A stretch of DNA of 64,000 nt from a virus. The notes beneath the pieces were generated by a model. That model worked only from the letters and a program-made list of their open reading frames with translations, was not told the DNA's origin and made no database searches. Below are positions 1 through 8,696 of this stretch, piece by piece (position 1 is the first letter of the stretch; the number at the start of each line of letters is the position of its first letter). Position numbers and translations under genes: made by a program. Location of the stretch: IMG/VR virus record IMGVR_UViG_3300005613_000006, positions 62,001-126,000 of that record, one strand, 5' to 3'.

Positions 1-1
1 C

Positions 2-154
2 AATACATGCAACGAATGTGAGGAGTTTTACAGCGAGGGGCGGTGCCTGCATCCTCAATGCGGGTGTTTCTTGTCGAATAAGGCTTGGTGGGCTAGCGAA
101 AACTGCCCAATAGGAAAGTGGCCGAATCAGGAAAACGGCTCAAATGGTGTATAA
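2..154 (+). CDS. C-terminal end of a Cys-rich small protein (partial)
   Basis: An open frame runs in from the left edge for 50 codons to a TAA at 152-154. It has seven cysteines in CxxC, CGC and CP spacings and ends with a CPIGKW segment, so it is probably a small zinc-binding protein. The start lies outside the window. The stop codon sits inside the -10 box that serves the next gene. No function can be given. Confidence 0.6.
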   Translation, partial: NTCNECEEFYSEGRCLHPQCGCFLSNKAWWASENCPIGKWPNQENGSNGV

Positions 155-155
155 T
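146..155 (+). promoter_or_regulatory. Promoter -10 region, GGTGTATAAT type
   Basis: GGTGTATAAT lies 30 bp before the ATG at 185. The same 10-mer recurs 13 times in the window, always just upstream of a gene or RNA. No -35 box is visible here. It overlaps the stop codon of the previous gene. Confidence 0.65.
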
Positions 156-184
156 ACAGTAGTTCCAAAACGGAGACAGAGCAA

Positions 185-814
185 ATGGCAAGTATTGACT
201 TCTATGTGTATACAGGTTCGGATTTCGACCTGTCTCTTGCGGGCTCAGGACTAGGGTTCTACGGCTCAGGAGGCTTCGGTGCTTCTATCGCCGTGGGAGA
301 ATGGCAAGGTAACACCTACGTCACTGATGGCAACGGCCTCACTCAAGGCCCGCAAGCAAACAACGTAAAATGGCGACACGCGAACAGCGGTGAAGTAGCC
401 GGTGCGACTGTGCTGAATCTACAGTACATTCCAAACTATCAAGCTACATTGAACCCACGCTTTGTGCATAGCACTGGTGTGAAGGTACAGAATGTTGAGG
501 CTCGTATCTACGACCGCAACAACATCAATGTTGGGGCCACTGGCGTAACAACCAAGGCCGCAGAATTGATTCACCCATCTGTGTCACAAGCTGTTCAAGG
601 TTCCGGCGACCCCGCCTGGATTACCCCAGAGGGTTCGGCGGTCACTGTACCGCTAGCGCAAAGCCCAGGTCTATCTGGCCTGTACGCTGGCGATGGTACG
701 ACCTCATTGGTGCCCGACGACCGCCACGACTGGTATCTGGCATTAAGTGCATCGCCTGACAGCGTTGGGTCGAAGACACAGTATGGACTTTTTGTGAGCT
801 TGGAGTACCTGTAG
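185..814 (+). CDS. Hypothetical Gly/Ser-rich protein, possibly virion-associated
   Basis: This is a complete 209-residue protein with its own promoter and a GGAG ribosome site 11 bases before the ATG. The N-terminal 50 residues are rich in Gly, Ser and aromatic residues. The rest looks like beta-strand sequence, with short hydrophobic stretches and many Asn, Thr and Val, and there is no signal peptide or membrane segment. This composition is common in phage decoration or minor structural proteins, but I recognise no family. It is one of very few plus-strand genes and may be the end of a structural module lying to the left. The structural role is inference only. Confidence 0.55.
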   Translation: MASIDFYVYTGSDFDLSLAGSGLGFYGSGGFGASIAVGEWQGNTYVTDGNGLTQGPQANNVKWRHANSGEVAGATVLNLQYIPNYQATLNPRFVHSTGVKVQNVEARIYDRNNINVGATGVTTKAAELIHPSVSQAVQGSGDPAWITPEGSAVTVPLAQSPGLSGLYAGDGTTSLVPDDRHDWYLALSASPDSVGSKTQYGLFVSLEYL

Positions 815-850
815 GGCATACGGAGTTTTCGATTCTTTACGATATTTTAC

Positions 851-880
851 TTGATTTTTCCACCCCTTCTCGTGTATAAT
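851..880 (+). promoter_or_regulatory. Promoter with -35 TTGATT and -10 TATAAT
   Basis: TTGATT at 851-856 and TATAAT at 875-880 are separated by 18 bp, 42 bp before the HNH gene at 922. The -10 is in a CGTGTATAAT context, one base different from the common GGTGTATAAT box. Confidence 0.7.
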
Positions 881-921
881 AGTAGTAGACAAACACTACT
901 CTACACGAAAGGGGTTTTCTT

Positions 922-1716
922 ATGCCTGGACGACAATGGACGAAGGATGAGGTGGCATTTTTGCGTGAGCATTATCAAACAAAGAGCCTATCTCAGCTTG
1001 CGCAGGATTTAGACAGAACCATGAAGGCAGTGCAACACAAATTGTCTCTGTTGAAATTGGAGCGACCGAAACCGCAGCCGGGAGATGAGTTTCATAGATT
1101 AACCATAGAGGAGTTGTATACTATTCACAAGTATGGTCAACACATCACAATGGCTAAATGCGTGTGTCAATGCGGCAATCAATATGTTGGTAAGTTGACT
1201 GCTATTGTTACGGGACATGTAAAAAGTTGTGGATGTTTGAAAAGGGAAACATCTCGTGATAACGCTATTAAACGCAATTTAACGCATGGTTGTAGCTCCA
1301 CAAAATTGTATAAAGTATGGGCTGGTGCTAAAAATAGGTGTAATAACCCATGTAATGCTTCCTATAATGACTATGGTGGTCGCGGTATTACTATGTGTCA
1401 GAAGTGGCAGGAAGATTTTGACACATTTCAGAAATGGGCATTGGCAAATGGATATGTGGAGGGTTTAACTTTGGACCGCATTGATGTGAATGGTAATTAC
1501 GAACCGAAAAATTGTAGATGGATTACTATGTATGAACAGAGTATGAACCGTCGTAACTCTCTCAAGGTTAGCATTACTGCATTTAATGAAACCAAAAATA
1601 TTCATGCTTGGGTTGAAGATAAGAGATGTGTAGTTTCTACCACTACATTGTGTTATCGCATAGGAGCAGGATGGAAGCCAGAAGACGCCATCACCAAACC
1701 AAGCGAACGCCGCTGA
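922..1716 (+). CDS. HNH homing endonuclease with N-terminal HTH (AP2/HNH-like type)
   Basis: A stand-alone mobile endonuclease of 264 residues. Residues 1-50 form a SANT/HTH-like DNA-binding segment (WTKDEVAFLREHY). Residues about 72-106 hold a CxC...CGC zinc knuckle ending in KSCGCL. Residues about 135-200 carry the YGGRGI and LDRIDVNGNYEPKNCRW signatures of phage HNH nucleases. It has its own promoter and a GGGG ribosome site. It lies between a plus-strand structural-type gene and the convergent minus-strand block, with no intron visible around it. It is more AT-rich than the gene before it, which fits horizontal mobility. Confidence 0.85.
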   Translation: MPGRQWTKDEVAFLREHYQTKSLSQLAQDLDRTMKAVQHKLSLLKLERPKPQPGDEFHRLTIEELYTIHKYGQHITMAKCVCQCGNQYVGKLTAIVTGHVKSCGCLKRETSRDNAIKRNLTHGCSSTKLYKVWAGAKNRCNNPCNASYNDYGGRGITMCQKWQEDFDTFQKWALANGYVEGLTLDRIDVNGNYEPKNCRWITMYEQSMNRRNSLKVSITAFNETKNIHAWVEDKRCVVSTTTLCYRIGAGWKPEDAITKPSERR

Positions 1717-1732
1717 ACGCCTCAAAAGAAAA

Positions 1733-1755
1733 GCCCCGTTTTACCGGAGCCTTTT
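1733..1755. terminator. Bidirectional rho-independent terminator between convergent genes
   Basis: GCCCCG (1733-1738) pairs with CGGAGC (1745-1750), with one G-T pair. A CTTTT follows on the plus strand and TTTTCTTTT on the minus strand. It sits between the plus-strand HNH gene and the convergent membrane-protein gene, whose stop codon lies inside the hairpin. Confidence 0.75.
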
Positions 1756-1965
1756 GGCATCACATGGCACTTGTAGAATGTAGATTAACGTAGGGACGAC
1801 TGACACGAATTGTGAGAGCCACTTGATTCGTTCAGCGCCCAGGCAGCAAAGCGTGAAACTAATCACGGCCCCATCCCAGTGTTGCGTAGTCAGACACAAA
1901 AACAGTGACACTGCGCCACCGCATATTACCCCCACAGCAATACATAGCCAATCATCTGCGCTCAT
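1741..1965 (-). CDS. Small membrane protein
   Basis: A 74-residue protein starting MSADDW. I chose this start because GGAG lies six bases upstream; a start 18 bases earlier has no such site. Two hydrophobic stretches (about residues 6-24 and 28-44) suggest two membrane segments. It is last in a tightly overlapping run of small membrane genes and ends in the shared terminator. The function is unknown. Confidence 0.55.
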   Translation of the reverse strand: MSADDWLCIAVGVICGGAVSLFLCLTTQHWDGAVISFTLCCLGAERIKWLSQFVSVVPTLIYILQVPCDAKRLR

Positions 1966-2158
1966 GTAGTTCTCCACTGGCAAACAACGCGCACAATAAA
2001 AGTGGCCACAATAAAGCGAACTGTATTGTACGACATAGAAAAAACCAGAAGTCTCTACGGTCTGGACTATACTTCCACAGATTGTAGAGAAACCAGGGCG
2101 TTGTTGCTAGGGCTCCGACCGCCCAAATAAATTCCAGTATCATCAGTGCGTAAATCAT
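1952..2158 (-). CDS. Small membrane protein
   Basis: A 68-residue protein starting MIYALM, whose ATG overlaps the upstream stop codon (ATGA). It has hydrophobic segments at about 2-24 and 43-60, separated by a charged loop (YSPDRRDF). It is probably an inner-membrane protein made by translational coupling. Phage genes of this size and place often affect lysis or host membrane functions, but nothing specific supports that here. Confidence 0.6.
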   Translation of the reverse strand: MIYALMILEFIWAVGALATTPWFLYNLWKYSPDRRDFWFFLCRTIQFALLWPLLLCALFASGELHERR

Positions 2159-2361
2159 GGTTTGCGTATCACCTCTTTGAAATTGGGGTCTGGTCCCCAT
2201 TTCCAATCCCTGTTACCAGTTTGTGCATTGACAATCCAGTGGCCAGCATTGGCTTTGGCGGCAGATTTCCTTGCGCTTTCGTATCCAGCGTCGAATACCA
2301 TTACCCCTATCCAGATTAGGCAAATGACAATCGTTATTGACCCAAAAATTACATCCATCAT
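2155..2361 (-). CDS. Small protein with one N-terminal membrane anchor
   Basis: A 68-residue protein. Residues 3-24 are strongly hydrophobic and the remaining 44 are hydrophilic and basic, ending KEVIRKP. It overlaps the genes on both sides by 4 bases, so it belongs to one polycistronic unit. No family was recognised. Confidence 0.6.
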   Translation of the reverse strand: MMDVIFGSITIVICLIWIGVMVFDAGYESARKSAAKANAGHWIVNAQTGNRDWKWGPDPNFKEVIRKP

Positions 2362-2870
2362 TTCTTGAACTCCTGGCGAATCGCCTTCATTTCATCTGTA
2401 TAGTCCTGCCATCCATAGTAGGCACTGATGAAATCTTGAAGCAAAGTAGAAAGAACAATACACTCACCGGGCGCTACCATGAGGCCAACGCGGGTCAGCT
2501 TCTTGTCTCGCTGCGAACTGACGTTCAACGCCATCTTGTCGTCCAACTTCTTCAAGCTGACGGTGACGTTGCCCTTGTCGTTCTTGTGGAACAGTTTGCC
2601 CTCGTTCTTGTGACGACGTAGGGCAAGCAGTAGTTCGGACACGTCTGGGATACCCAGTTTCACCGTGACACTTTGGCCGGTGCTGTTGTCCTGACCCGCC
2701 CAGTCGAACGAGGCATTGTCGTTGGCATCCACGCCAGTCTGGTTGGCCATTTCCAAGAACAACATTGGCTCTGGAAACTTGCCTTCACGACGGGCTTTAA
2801 CTACGAACTGAAACTTGGCGGCAGCGCCCTTCTCGTCTTTCTTTGGTTTGTAAATTCGGAACTCTTTCAT
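2358..2870 (-). CDS. Possible ssDNA-binding protein of PC4/Whirly-like type
   Basis: A 170-residue soluble protein starting MKEFRIYK after GGAG. The order of segments is a basic strand-rich N terminus, LFLEMANQTG at about 41-50, a FDWAGQDN stretch, a KLGIPDVSELLLALR helix and a GNVTVSLKK strand near the middle. This resembles phage and archaeal proteins with a PC4/Whirly-like fold that bind single-stranded DNA, but I cannot confirm it by eye. It lies directly after a possible annealing protein, which would suit a role in recombination. Confidence 0.45.
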   Translation of the reverse strand: MKEFRIYKPKKDEKGAAAKFQFVVKARREGKFPEPMLFLEMANQTGVDANDNASFDWAGQDNSTGQSVTVKLGIPDVSELLLALRRHKNEGKLFHKNDKGNVTVSLKKLDDKMALNVSSQRDKKLTRVGLMVAPGECIVLSTLLQDFISAYYGWQDYTDEMKAIRQEFKK

Positions 2871-3832
2871 TTGTCTCTCCAATTCGATTTGTATTCACCA
2901 ACATCCTTTGGAACAGGGTACTTACCCCGTTGAATGTTGTTGAGATATTGCAGCATCTTCTGGGCTGTTGCCCGTGATACGGCCTCAATAGCCTCGTACT
3001 TGTTGTCTCCAAGGTTAATCACTTCCATGACGTTCATGTTCTTGCGACCGCAGATAATGTCGATAGCTTGAATCTGTTCATCACTGATGGGTTCCGAGGG
3101 TGCCCATCCTTCCTCAAACGGATTGTCCTTCTCTGCAATCTCGCTGTCTTCCTCCGCTGTGATTGTGTTGGTGAGGTCCAACAGCTTGCGGTAGATACGC
3201 CCTGCGGCCCTGGTTGCCGCTGTAGCAGATTGGTGCTTACAGTAGGGAGCATCGGTGTTTTCTTTGTTCACGTCGGCAATGTCTTCCAGATGGATAGTTT
3301 GACCTACCGCCGGGTGAGTGTCATTGGTAACTTGAACATCCACACTAACAACAACCGTAGCTGTGCCCAGGTTGTCTTTGGTGGGTGGGTCGTGGTCTGG
3401 AATGCGTGTGTCTACAATGGGGCCAATCAATAACCCTACCAGTCGATGACATCCAACGCATGTAGGACACCCATCTGTAAGTTCACTTTCGCGAAACTGA
3501 CGCATGACATAATCTTGCCATTCCTCCGACCCGAAAGCTGGTACTATTTCTGGAACCGGAATCTCGCCATCCTCATCAGGGTCCGTTGAAACAATGTGAG
3601 CGTCCTCTTCCTCGGCGGCGCTGAACATGTCGTCCGTTGCCTCGTCAGTCATTTCGGGGACAGCTTCGGCTTCCGCTGCCACGGCAGCCAGTTCCTCTTC
3701 CAAGCCCATCAGCAAAGCTACCAAGGGTTTCTTTGTCTGTCCCAGCACTTCCTCGTCTACAATCTTGTGCTTCTCACGAAGAATCTCGCGGATTTCGTCA
3801 ATGCCAGTTTGTTCATAACCAGTCTTAGCCAT
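2867..3832 (-). CDS. Possible single-strand annealing or recombination protein
   Basis: A 321-residue protein. Residues 60-100 are very acidic (low complexity). A Cys cluster (CPTCVGC) follows near 122. The segment ATRAAGRIYRKLLDL near 210 resembles the TRAxGRxxRKxLGL stretch seen in several phage annealing proteins. The last about 60 residues (ISDEQIQAIDIICGRKN...) resemble the small helical module often found at the C terminus of phage recombination proteins. The combination suggests a Sak/Erf/RecT-type role, but each resemblance is short. It overlaps the ssDNA-binding candidate by 4 bases. Confidence 0.4.
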   Translation of the reverse strand: MAKTGYEQTGIDEIREILREKHKIVDEEVLGQTKKPLVALLMGLEEELAAVAAEAEAVPEMTDEATDDMFSAAEEEDAHIVSTDPDEDGEIPVPEIVPAFGSEEWQDYVMRQFRESELTDGCPTCVGCHRLVGLLIGPIVDTRIPDHDPPTKDNLGTATVVVSVDVQVTNDTHPAVGQTIHLEDIADVNKENTDAPYCKHQSATAATRAAGRIYRKLLDLTNTITAEEDSEIAEKDNPFEEGWAPSEPISDEQIQAIDIICGRKNMNVMEVINLGDNKYEAIEAVSRATAQKMLQYLNNIQRGKYPVPKDVGEYKSNWRDK

Positions 3833-3834
3833 CG

Positions 3835-4617
3835 TTATACCTCAATTTCTATGAGCCGTTTGTTTTTCGCAGGAACTTTCCTGCGTATTTTCTCCAACGC
3901 TTTATGCACAGCCTCAAACACATCCCGTTCTAACTTAGCGGATACGTTCTTGTGTAAGTGCTTCACACGAATGATACACATTTTGTGCGCCAGCACAAGA
4001 CCCGTTTTCTGCAAGTCGGACTTGATGTTCTTCTTGAGTTTCTCTTCACCCCAGATGGGCAAGAAGTGGGCCGGGCCATCAATCTCAATGACTGTCCTCA
4101 ACTCAGGAATGAAAAGGTCGAGTTGCAACTTGGGGTTTGGGATAATATCATCCCTATGGAAATATACAGTAAAACCCGCGTCTGTCAAGTTATCTCGCAG
4201 GCTTTTCTCCAATTTTGAGCCTTCTTTTGAGGTTCTCCGAACCCCCTCTGCTGCCGCCGCGCGAAGCGCTTCTTGCTCGGCCTTGCTCATTTTGTCCCAC
4301 TGTTTTCTGGCGACCTCACTACGAGACCGCAACTTTTCTTCATCAGACTCGGCCCAGTCCTTCGCCACGCCCTCAGATATGCGAATCTTGGTCTCAGAAG
4401 ACCGCTCAGAACCGGCTGTAGGGTGCCTAGCGCGTCCAGATTTTAATGCCGACGCCTGTGCGGCACTCTTATCCCTCAGTTCTACGCCGTCTTTAATGAG
4501 AGCCCGTCTGACGGCATTTGGATAAGTTCCCAGTTCGCGGGCAATGTCGGCAATCGACCGTTCTTTGGTGACGTATTGCTTGAACCGCCACTTTTCTGTC
4601 TTGAGTTTGTTAGCCAC
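3835..4617 (-). CDS. Vsr/EDxHD-like endonuclease with N-terminal HTH
   Basis: A 260-residue protein. Residues 15-50 form an HTH (SIADIARELGTYPNAVRRAL). A charged helical linker follows, then a C-terminal nuclease domain of the restriction-endonuclease fold: QLDLFIPELRTVIEIDGPAH (about 165-185) followed by KSDLQKTGLVLAHKMCIIRVKHL. The Asp and the Glu of IEIDG needed for catalysis in this family are present, unlike in the paralog at 20874. Such proteins act as homing endonucleases in phages. It starts inside the end of the epimerase gene and stops 2 bases before the next start. It has no promoter of its own. Confidence 0.65.
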   Translation of the reverse strand: MANKLKTEKWRFKQYVTKERSIADIARELGTYPNAVRRALIKDGVELRDKSAAQASALKSGRARHPTAGSERSSETKIRISEGVAKDWAESDEEKLRSRSEVARKQWDKMSKAEQEALRAAAAEGVRRTSKEGSKLEKSLRDNLTDAGFTVYFHRDDIIPNPKLQLDLFIPELRTVIEIDGPAHFLPIWGEEKLKKNIKSDLQKTGLVLAHKMCIIRVKHLHKNVSAKLERDVFEAVHKALEKIRRKVPAKNKRLIEIEV

Positions 4618-5554
4618 GGATATGCTCCCTCCACCAATCGACAGTCATGCTCAAACCTTGGTTCAACGATACTTCGTTGAGGAAACCAAAGCCTGCCCTG
4701 GCTTTCTGAATGTTCAGACAACGCCGTGGTTGACCGTCTGGTTTACTTTTGTCATAGATGATGTTGTACTGATTGCATCTCATCCCTAATGTAGAACAGA
4801 TACGCTCAGCCAAGTTGTGAATGAATATCTCTTCGCCGGAACCAATGTTCACCGGCTCTGCGCCGTTATAGTTTTCCATTGCTAAACGAATGGCGCGGGC
4901 ACACTCTCCAACGTAGAGGAATTCCCTGCTGACTTTCCCGGTTCCCCATAGTTTGATGATGCCATCGGTTTCACAGGCTACTGCTGCCTTGTTGATAATG
5001 GCTGGAATTACATGGGAAGTGTACGGATGGAAGTTGTCATTTGGTCCATACATATTTGTAGGAATCAACGTGATGCAGTTGAACCCATACTGTTCTCTGT
5101 ATCCCTGCCCCATGAGCATCAGAGATTTCTTGGCGATGCCATACGGCGCATTAGTTTCTTCGGGGAATCCATCCCAGAGTTCCTCTTCCACAAACGGAAT
5201 AGTTTTGGGAACCTTGGGATAGGCACATACTGTTCCTATGTTGATGAACTTCTCGCACTTCCACTTGCGGGCGGTCTCCATAACATTGAGGCCCATCTGC
5301 ATATTCTCGTAGAAGAACCGTCCTGGGTTGTCTTGGTTGGCCCCGATGCCACCGACCGCTGCTGCCAAGTGAATTACCACTCTGGGTTTCTCGGCGTAGA
5401 ACATGAACTTCACGGACTCTTTGTTGAGCAAGTCACACTGACCGTGAGTCAGCGCAATGACATTCTTGTATTTGCGACACGCCAGTTCTTCTTGCAGGGC
5501 CGTACCCAGAAAACCATGTCCACCTGTTATCAATATCCTGCTATCTTTGTTCAT
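4610..5554 (-). CDS. fcl: GDP-L-fucose synthase-like NAD-dependent epimerase/reductase
   Basis: A 314-residue short-chain dehydrogenase/epimerase of full family length. It has the NAD(P)-binding GGHGFLG near residue 11, the HLAAAVGGIGAN stretch typical of GDP-fucose synthases near 62-73, and the catalytic YxxxK as YGIAKK near 138. In the family the enzyme epimerises and reduces GDP-4-keto-6-deoxymannose to GDP-fucose. No GDP-mannose dehydratase is visible in this window, so the substrate may come from the host. It opens a run of sugar genes and overlaps its neighbours at both ends. Confidence 0.85.
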   Translation of the reverse strand: MNKDSRILITGGHGFLGTALQEELACRKYKNVIALTHGQCDLLNKESVKFMFYAEKPRVVIHLAAAVGGIGANQDNPGRFFYENMQMGLNVMETARKWKCEKFINIGTVCAYPKVPKTIPFVEEELWDGFPEETNAPYGIAKKSLMLMGQGYREQYGFNCITLIPTNMYGPNDNFHPYTSHVIPAIINKAAVACETDGIIKLWGTGKVSREFLYVGECARAIRLAMENYNGAEPVNIGSGEEIFIHNLAERICSTLGMRCNQYNIIYDKSKPDGQPRRCLNIQKARAGFGFLNEVSLNQGLSMTVDWWREHIRG

Positions 5555-6029
5555 TACACTCTCTCCCTATTACATCAATGAATTGCAATACTGAACAATC
5601 TTCCACTACATGAGAAACTTTGACGTTGAAGCACTGGCTAATGACCTTTTGGTGTTGTTCGCACCTCGCTATCAGCGTCAAGTTCTCATGCGTAAAGACA
5701 TCCTCAAAAATTCCCCACACTCTCTGCGGTCCCCTCATCCACTCCATATCCCACACGTAGAAGAACTTCATTTGGGGGCCAGGAAAGTCTACCAATTTGA
5801 TGGCGGTTGCAATCGACGTAGCAATGGTTGGCCCCGTTTGACACCACGCCTCGGCCATCTGCATGATGGTGAAGTTGGGCATCATACATTGTCGGTGCAT
5901 GTTATCGTAGAAAACAATGATGTCGGTGTCGTGGTGTGTCACCACATAATCATTGATGCTGGTGCCAAGTTGGAGTGCCATTTGTCCTGCGCCCAAATTG
6001 TCTACTAGTATGTTGATGTTTCTAAACAT
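5541..6029 (-). CDS. Hypothetical protein in the glycan locus
   Basis: A 162-residue soluble protein rich in aromatic residues and Met (FYVWDMEWMRG near the middle), with scattered Cys. It overlaps the epimerase and a glycosyltransferase by 8-14 bases, so it is co-translated with sugar genes. Its alternating strands and helices would fit a glycosyltransferase-like fold, but no diagnostic motif is visible. Confidence 0.55.
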   Translation of the reverse strand: MFRNINILVDNLGAGQMALQLGTSINDYVVTHHDTDIIVFYDNMHRQCMMPNFTIMQMAEAWCQTGPTIATSIATAIKLVDFPGPQMKFFYVWDMEWMRGPQRVWGIFEDVFTHENLTLIARCEQHQKVISQCFNVKVSHVVEDCSVLQFIDVIGRECNEQR

Positions 6030-6837
6030 GGCATTCCTCCCATTGAAGGTCTATTTCTTGGTGACAGCTAGTTACCTCTAGGTCTTTTACTGTCTTGTCT
6101 AAACTAAGCCGGTCACCCCCCAAAAACCTTCGGTTCATTTCCGCCGCCTTGTACTCTTCCTTGTTGCCCACCTTGTTTGGAAATAGGCTTTGTACGCGAT
6201 TGACGGCGGCATTGACGAAAACACTTATCGGGGGACACAACATCAATGGCTCAACGCTGGAAACAAAGGCTTGTAGTTGAGCCTCTAGTTGATTCGGCTG
6301 TGTGAACTGCGCCTTTTCCAACAAGCACAGGATTTCATCGCGGCGGAATATGTGGGCGTCTACCGATAACGGATAATTGTAGTTCGTGTATGGGTCGCAT
6401 GTATTCCTGTTCCAAAGTAGGAACGGCCCTGCGTCTTGAAAGTTGGGCTGGCGAATACTGCGGTGTGACTGGTATTGCCATGCGGTGTTACGCCCTAATC
6501 TCAACGACAAACATGATGCTTTTGGATGTGCAACCATTGCTTTTTTGACATGTTCATGGTTGAATCCTGGCTTGCGCCACATGATTTGGTCGTCTACAAG
6601 AAAACAAAACAATGGACCACAGTTTCGCACAGCTTCCATTACATCGAATTTCAGCTTGGTTTCTTCTTGAAAGTGGGCTCCATCCAGATGCGTGTAGGCT
6701 TGGGCGTAGTCGGCATCGGACGCGCGATACAAAATCAGCGGCTCATTGAATATCCCCTCGCCATTGATATGCAATGACTGCAATAGGAGGTCCAGTTGTG
6801 CCGCACGGTCTTTCGAGAAAACGATTGCGTCTATCAT
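6022..6837 (-). CDS. Glycosyltransferase-like protein (GT-A fold)
   Basis: A 271-residue protein. It begins IDAIVFSKDRAAQLDLLLQS, the usual first strand and helix of GT-A enzymes, and has a metal- and nucleotide-binding DxD-like LVDDQ near residue 96. A later DAHIFRRDEI stretch fits the acceptor side. It probably transfers a sugar from a nucleotide-sugar donor in the cytoplasm. It overlaps both neighbours. Confidence 0.6.
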   Translation of the reverse strand: MIDAIVFSKDRAAQLDLLLQSLHINGEGIFNEPLILYRASDADYAQAYTHLDGAHFQEETKLKFDVMEAVRNCGPLFCFLVDDQIMWRKPGFNHEHVKKAMVAHPKASCLSLRLGRNTAWQYQSHRSIRQPNFQDAGPFLLWNRNTCDPYTNYNYPLSVDAHIFRRDEILCLLEKAQFTQPNQLEAQLQAFVSSVEPLMLCPPISVFVNAAVNRVQSLFPNKVGNKEEYKAAEMNRRFLGGDRLSLDKTVKDLEVTSCHQEIDLQWEECHV

Positions 6838-7574
6838 TTGAACACGGTCTCCAAAATGTGCTTAACGAGAATGGTGTATGTTGCCTTTTCCATTGCTGGA
6901 TAGTGGGCGTCAACCCACTCTTGACATTCTTCGGGCTCCTGTAGACAGTGAGACACCATACCATACAAGTCTTCCAAGTCTCCCTCTTCTACCCGAGGTA
7001 TCTCCAATTCTTCCGCCACTTCCTTTCGGTCGGTCAGACAGAACGCTTTGCAGTTAATGGCCCTCATCCCCTCTACTATATTTGTCACAAAGGCTATCTT
7101 GGTTGATGAATATGCCTGACAGTGTTCCTCAGTTTGAACGAAGCCCACGTATTGTGGAATAGGCCATGTCCACGGCCCGAAAATCTTCAAGTTGAACTTA
7201 CCCACGGGCCACGCGAGAGACATTACCATAGGATTGGGAGACCCAATGTAGACAACATCTGATTCCATGTGTGGGTTAGGGTCTACATGGTGGAATGTAA
7301 TGTCATCTACCACGTTGGGCAACTCCATTTCTTCTCCATCGAGTATCCATATATTCTGGTCCACCTGGACCATTGTGTGCATATCTGGACGCGCCTCAAT
7401 ACACTTCTCCATCGCACGGTCGGCCTTGGTGGTTAGGATGAATACATCGGGGTTGATTTCATCAAATATGTCGAAGGCTGGTGTATTCTGCCACAAGAAA
7501 GTCTCATGCCCCAGCTTCTCGAACGCCACTGCTAATCCCATTATGTCGGGATGGTGTTTACACAGTATCTTCAT
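6834..7574 (-). CDS. Glycosyltransferase-like protein (GT-B type, probable)
   Basis: The protein is about 246 residues if it starts at MKILCKHHPDIMGLA. I chose this ATG because GGAGG lies six bases upstream. The N terminus (AVAFEKLGHETFLW) and the C-terminal EGMRAINCKAFCLTDRKEV stretch resemble the two domains of a group 1 glycosyltransferase, where the second segment holds the donor site. It is shorter than most enzymes of the family. It overlaps the genes on both sides. Confidence 0.55.
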   Translation of the reverse strand: MKILCKHHPDIMGLAVAFEKLGHETFLWQNTPAFDIFDEINPDVFILTTKADRAMEKCIEARPDMHTMVQVDQNIWILDGEEMELPNVVDDITFHHVDPNPHMESDVVYIGSPNPMVMSLAWPVGKFNLKIFGPWTWPIPQYVGFVQTEEHCQAYSSTKIAFVTNIVEGMRAINCKAFCLTDRKEVAEELEIPRVEEGDLEDLYGMVSHCLQEPEECQEWVDAHYPAMEKATYTILVKHILETVFK

Positions 7575-7956
7575 CCTCATCCTCCCAGAGTTCAAAATTC
7601 CACGACCCATCTGGCGCGACCACCTTGCATGATTGAACGATGGTAGTAGTGCGAGTGCCTCCGTCGTCCAGTTTTTGGAATTCCATGTGCATACCCTTGC
7701 CAATGTGTCCAATTTTCAAACAAGAACCGCCCCATGTACAACCATTGAATCGTCTTTCGACTTCTTCCAAGTAGGTAGTTCCATTGCGAACTCGCACAAT
7801 GCCATTTGTTGGGTCTACGAAGGTAATTTCGTACACGTTGTTAAGTGTTTCGGCGTATAGCTTTGTGCCTTCCTCGAACTTGCACGTGTCAACGCAACCC
7901 TTTTCAGCTTTGGAATTTAGCTGTGCTTGTAGTTTCTTGTCAATATGGTCGCTCAT
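7558..7956 (-). CDS. Hypothetical protein
   Basis: A 132-residue hydrophilic protein with five cysteines, a strand-rich middle and a very acidic C terminus (EDEDEDTV). Its tail overlaps the start of the next gene. It lies between two sugar-related genes; no family was recognised. Confidence 0.5.
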   Translation of the reverse strand: MSDHIDKKLQAQLNSKAEKGCVDTCKFEEGTKLYAETLNNVYEITFVDPTNGIVRVRNGTTYLEEVERRFNGCTWGGSCLKIGHIGKGMHMEFQKLDDGGTRTTTIVQSCKVVAPDGSWNFELWEDEDEDTV

Positions 7957-8696
7957 ATCATCCTCGCCTGCTCAAGTTCTTTGGGGGTATCCACTTCTGC
8001 AATCCGCATGTGCTGCGGCTCTATTGCGGAGAAGACTCCTCCTCTATTGATGACGTTGTTTAACACTTCGTACCCAAACCATTTCTCTGTTTCGGTATTG
8101 AAGACAGATGTTTCAAACAGGCGTAGTTCTTCGTCAATCAGGTAGACCATCTGGCCCCATTTAGTATCGAGACCATAGGACAGATTGGTGACTACACCTT
8201 CGTGCGTCTGTACTCCAACCTCTTCTGCCTTAAAGTGGTTCTTGGAATCCACCAGCAGGGCTGATGGACCAGTGGCCAATGTGCGAATCGCGTTGGCATT
8301 GAACACTAAATCTCCGTACACTATCAACACGCGCGGCGAGATAGTCGCTTGCATAGCCAGTTGTAAACTATATGCCACATTGGTGTCTTCGTAAAACGGG
8401 TTGGTGATGAAACGAACCGGCATAATGCCGCGAAATTGTTTCCTCACCTTGTCTCCCTGGAACCCAATAACAACAACGATTTCAGCTTGTGGATACTCTG
8501 CCCACAGCATTTTCAGTTGGCGTTCCAGTATTGTTATGCCCCGGTTTAATGACAGCAGAGCCTTGGGGCCAAGCGACTTCATGCGCTTGCCTACGCTCGC
8601 TGCCGGAATTATGATAGTTAAGGCGTCGTTATTGCTTGAACTTGGGGCTACCCTCTTCGTAGAGGTAATGTGTCGTGAAGCACTATTGTTGCCCAT
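7953..8696 (-). CDS. MobA-like nucleotidyltransferase (sugar- or choline-phosphate type)
   Basis: A 247-residue protein. After a 25-residue polar leader comes IIIPAASVGKRM...GPKALL, the nucleotide-binding signature of NTP transferases. VIVYGDLVF near 125 matches the metal-binding Asp region, and IAEVDTPKELEQA at the end is typical of the family. It would activate a sugar phosphate or similar compound with CTP or UTP for the transferases around it. The substrate cannot be told from the sequence. Confidence 0.75.
   Translation of the reverse strand: MGNNSASRHITSTKRVAPSSSNNDALTIIIPAASVGKRMKSLGPKALLSLNRGITILERQLKMLWAEYPQAEIVVVIGFQGDKVRKQFRGIMPVRFITNPFYEDTNVAYSLQLAMQATISPRVLIVYGDLVFNANAIRTLATGPSALLVDSKNHFKAEEVGVQTHEGVVTNLSYGLDTKWGQMVYLIDEELRLFETSVFNTETEKWFGYEVLNNVINRGGVFSAIEPQHMRIAEVDTPKELEQARMI

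Noticed and set aside
3596-4525. Long plus-strand open frame of 309 codons
   Set aside because: It is the reverse of two well-supported minus-strand genes and has a Ser/Leu/Cys-rich composition with no motif.
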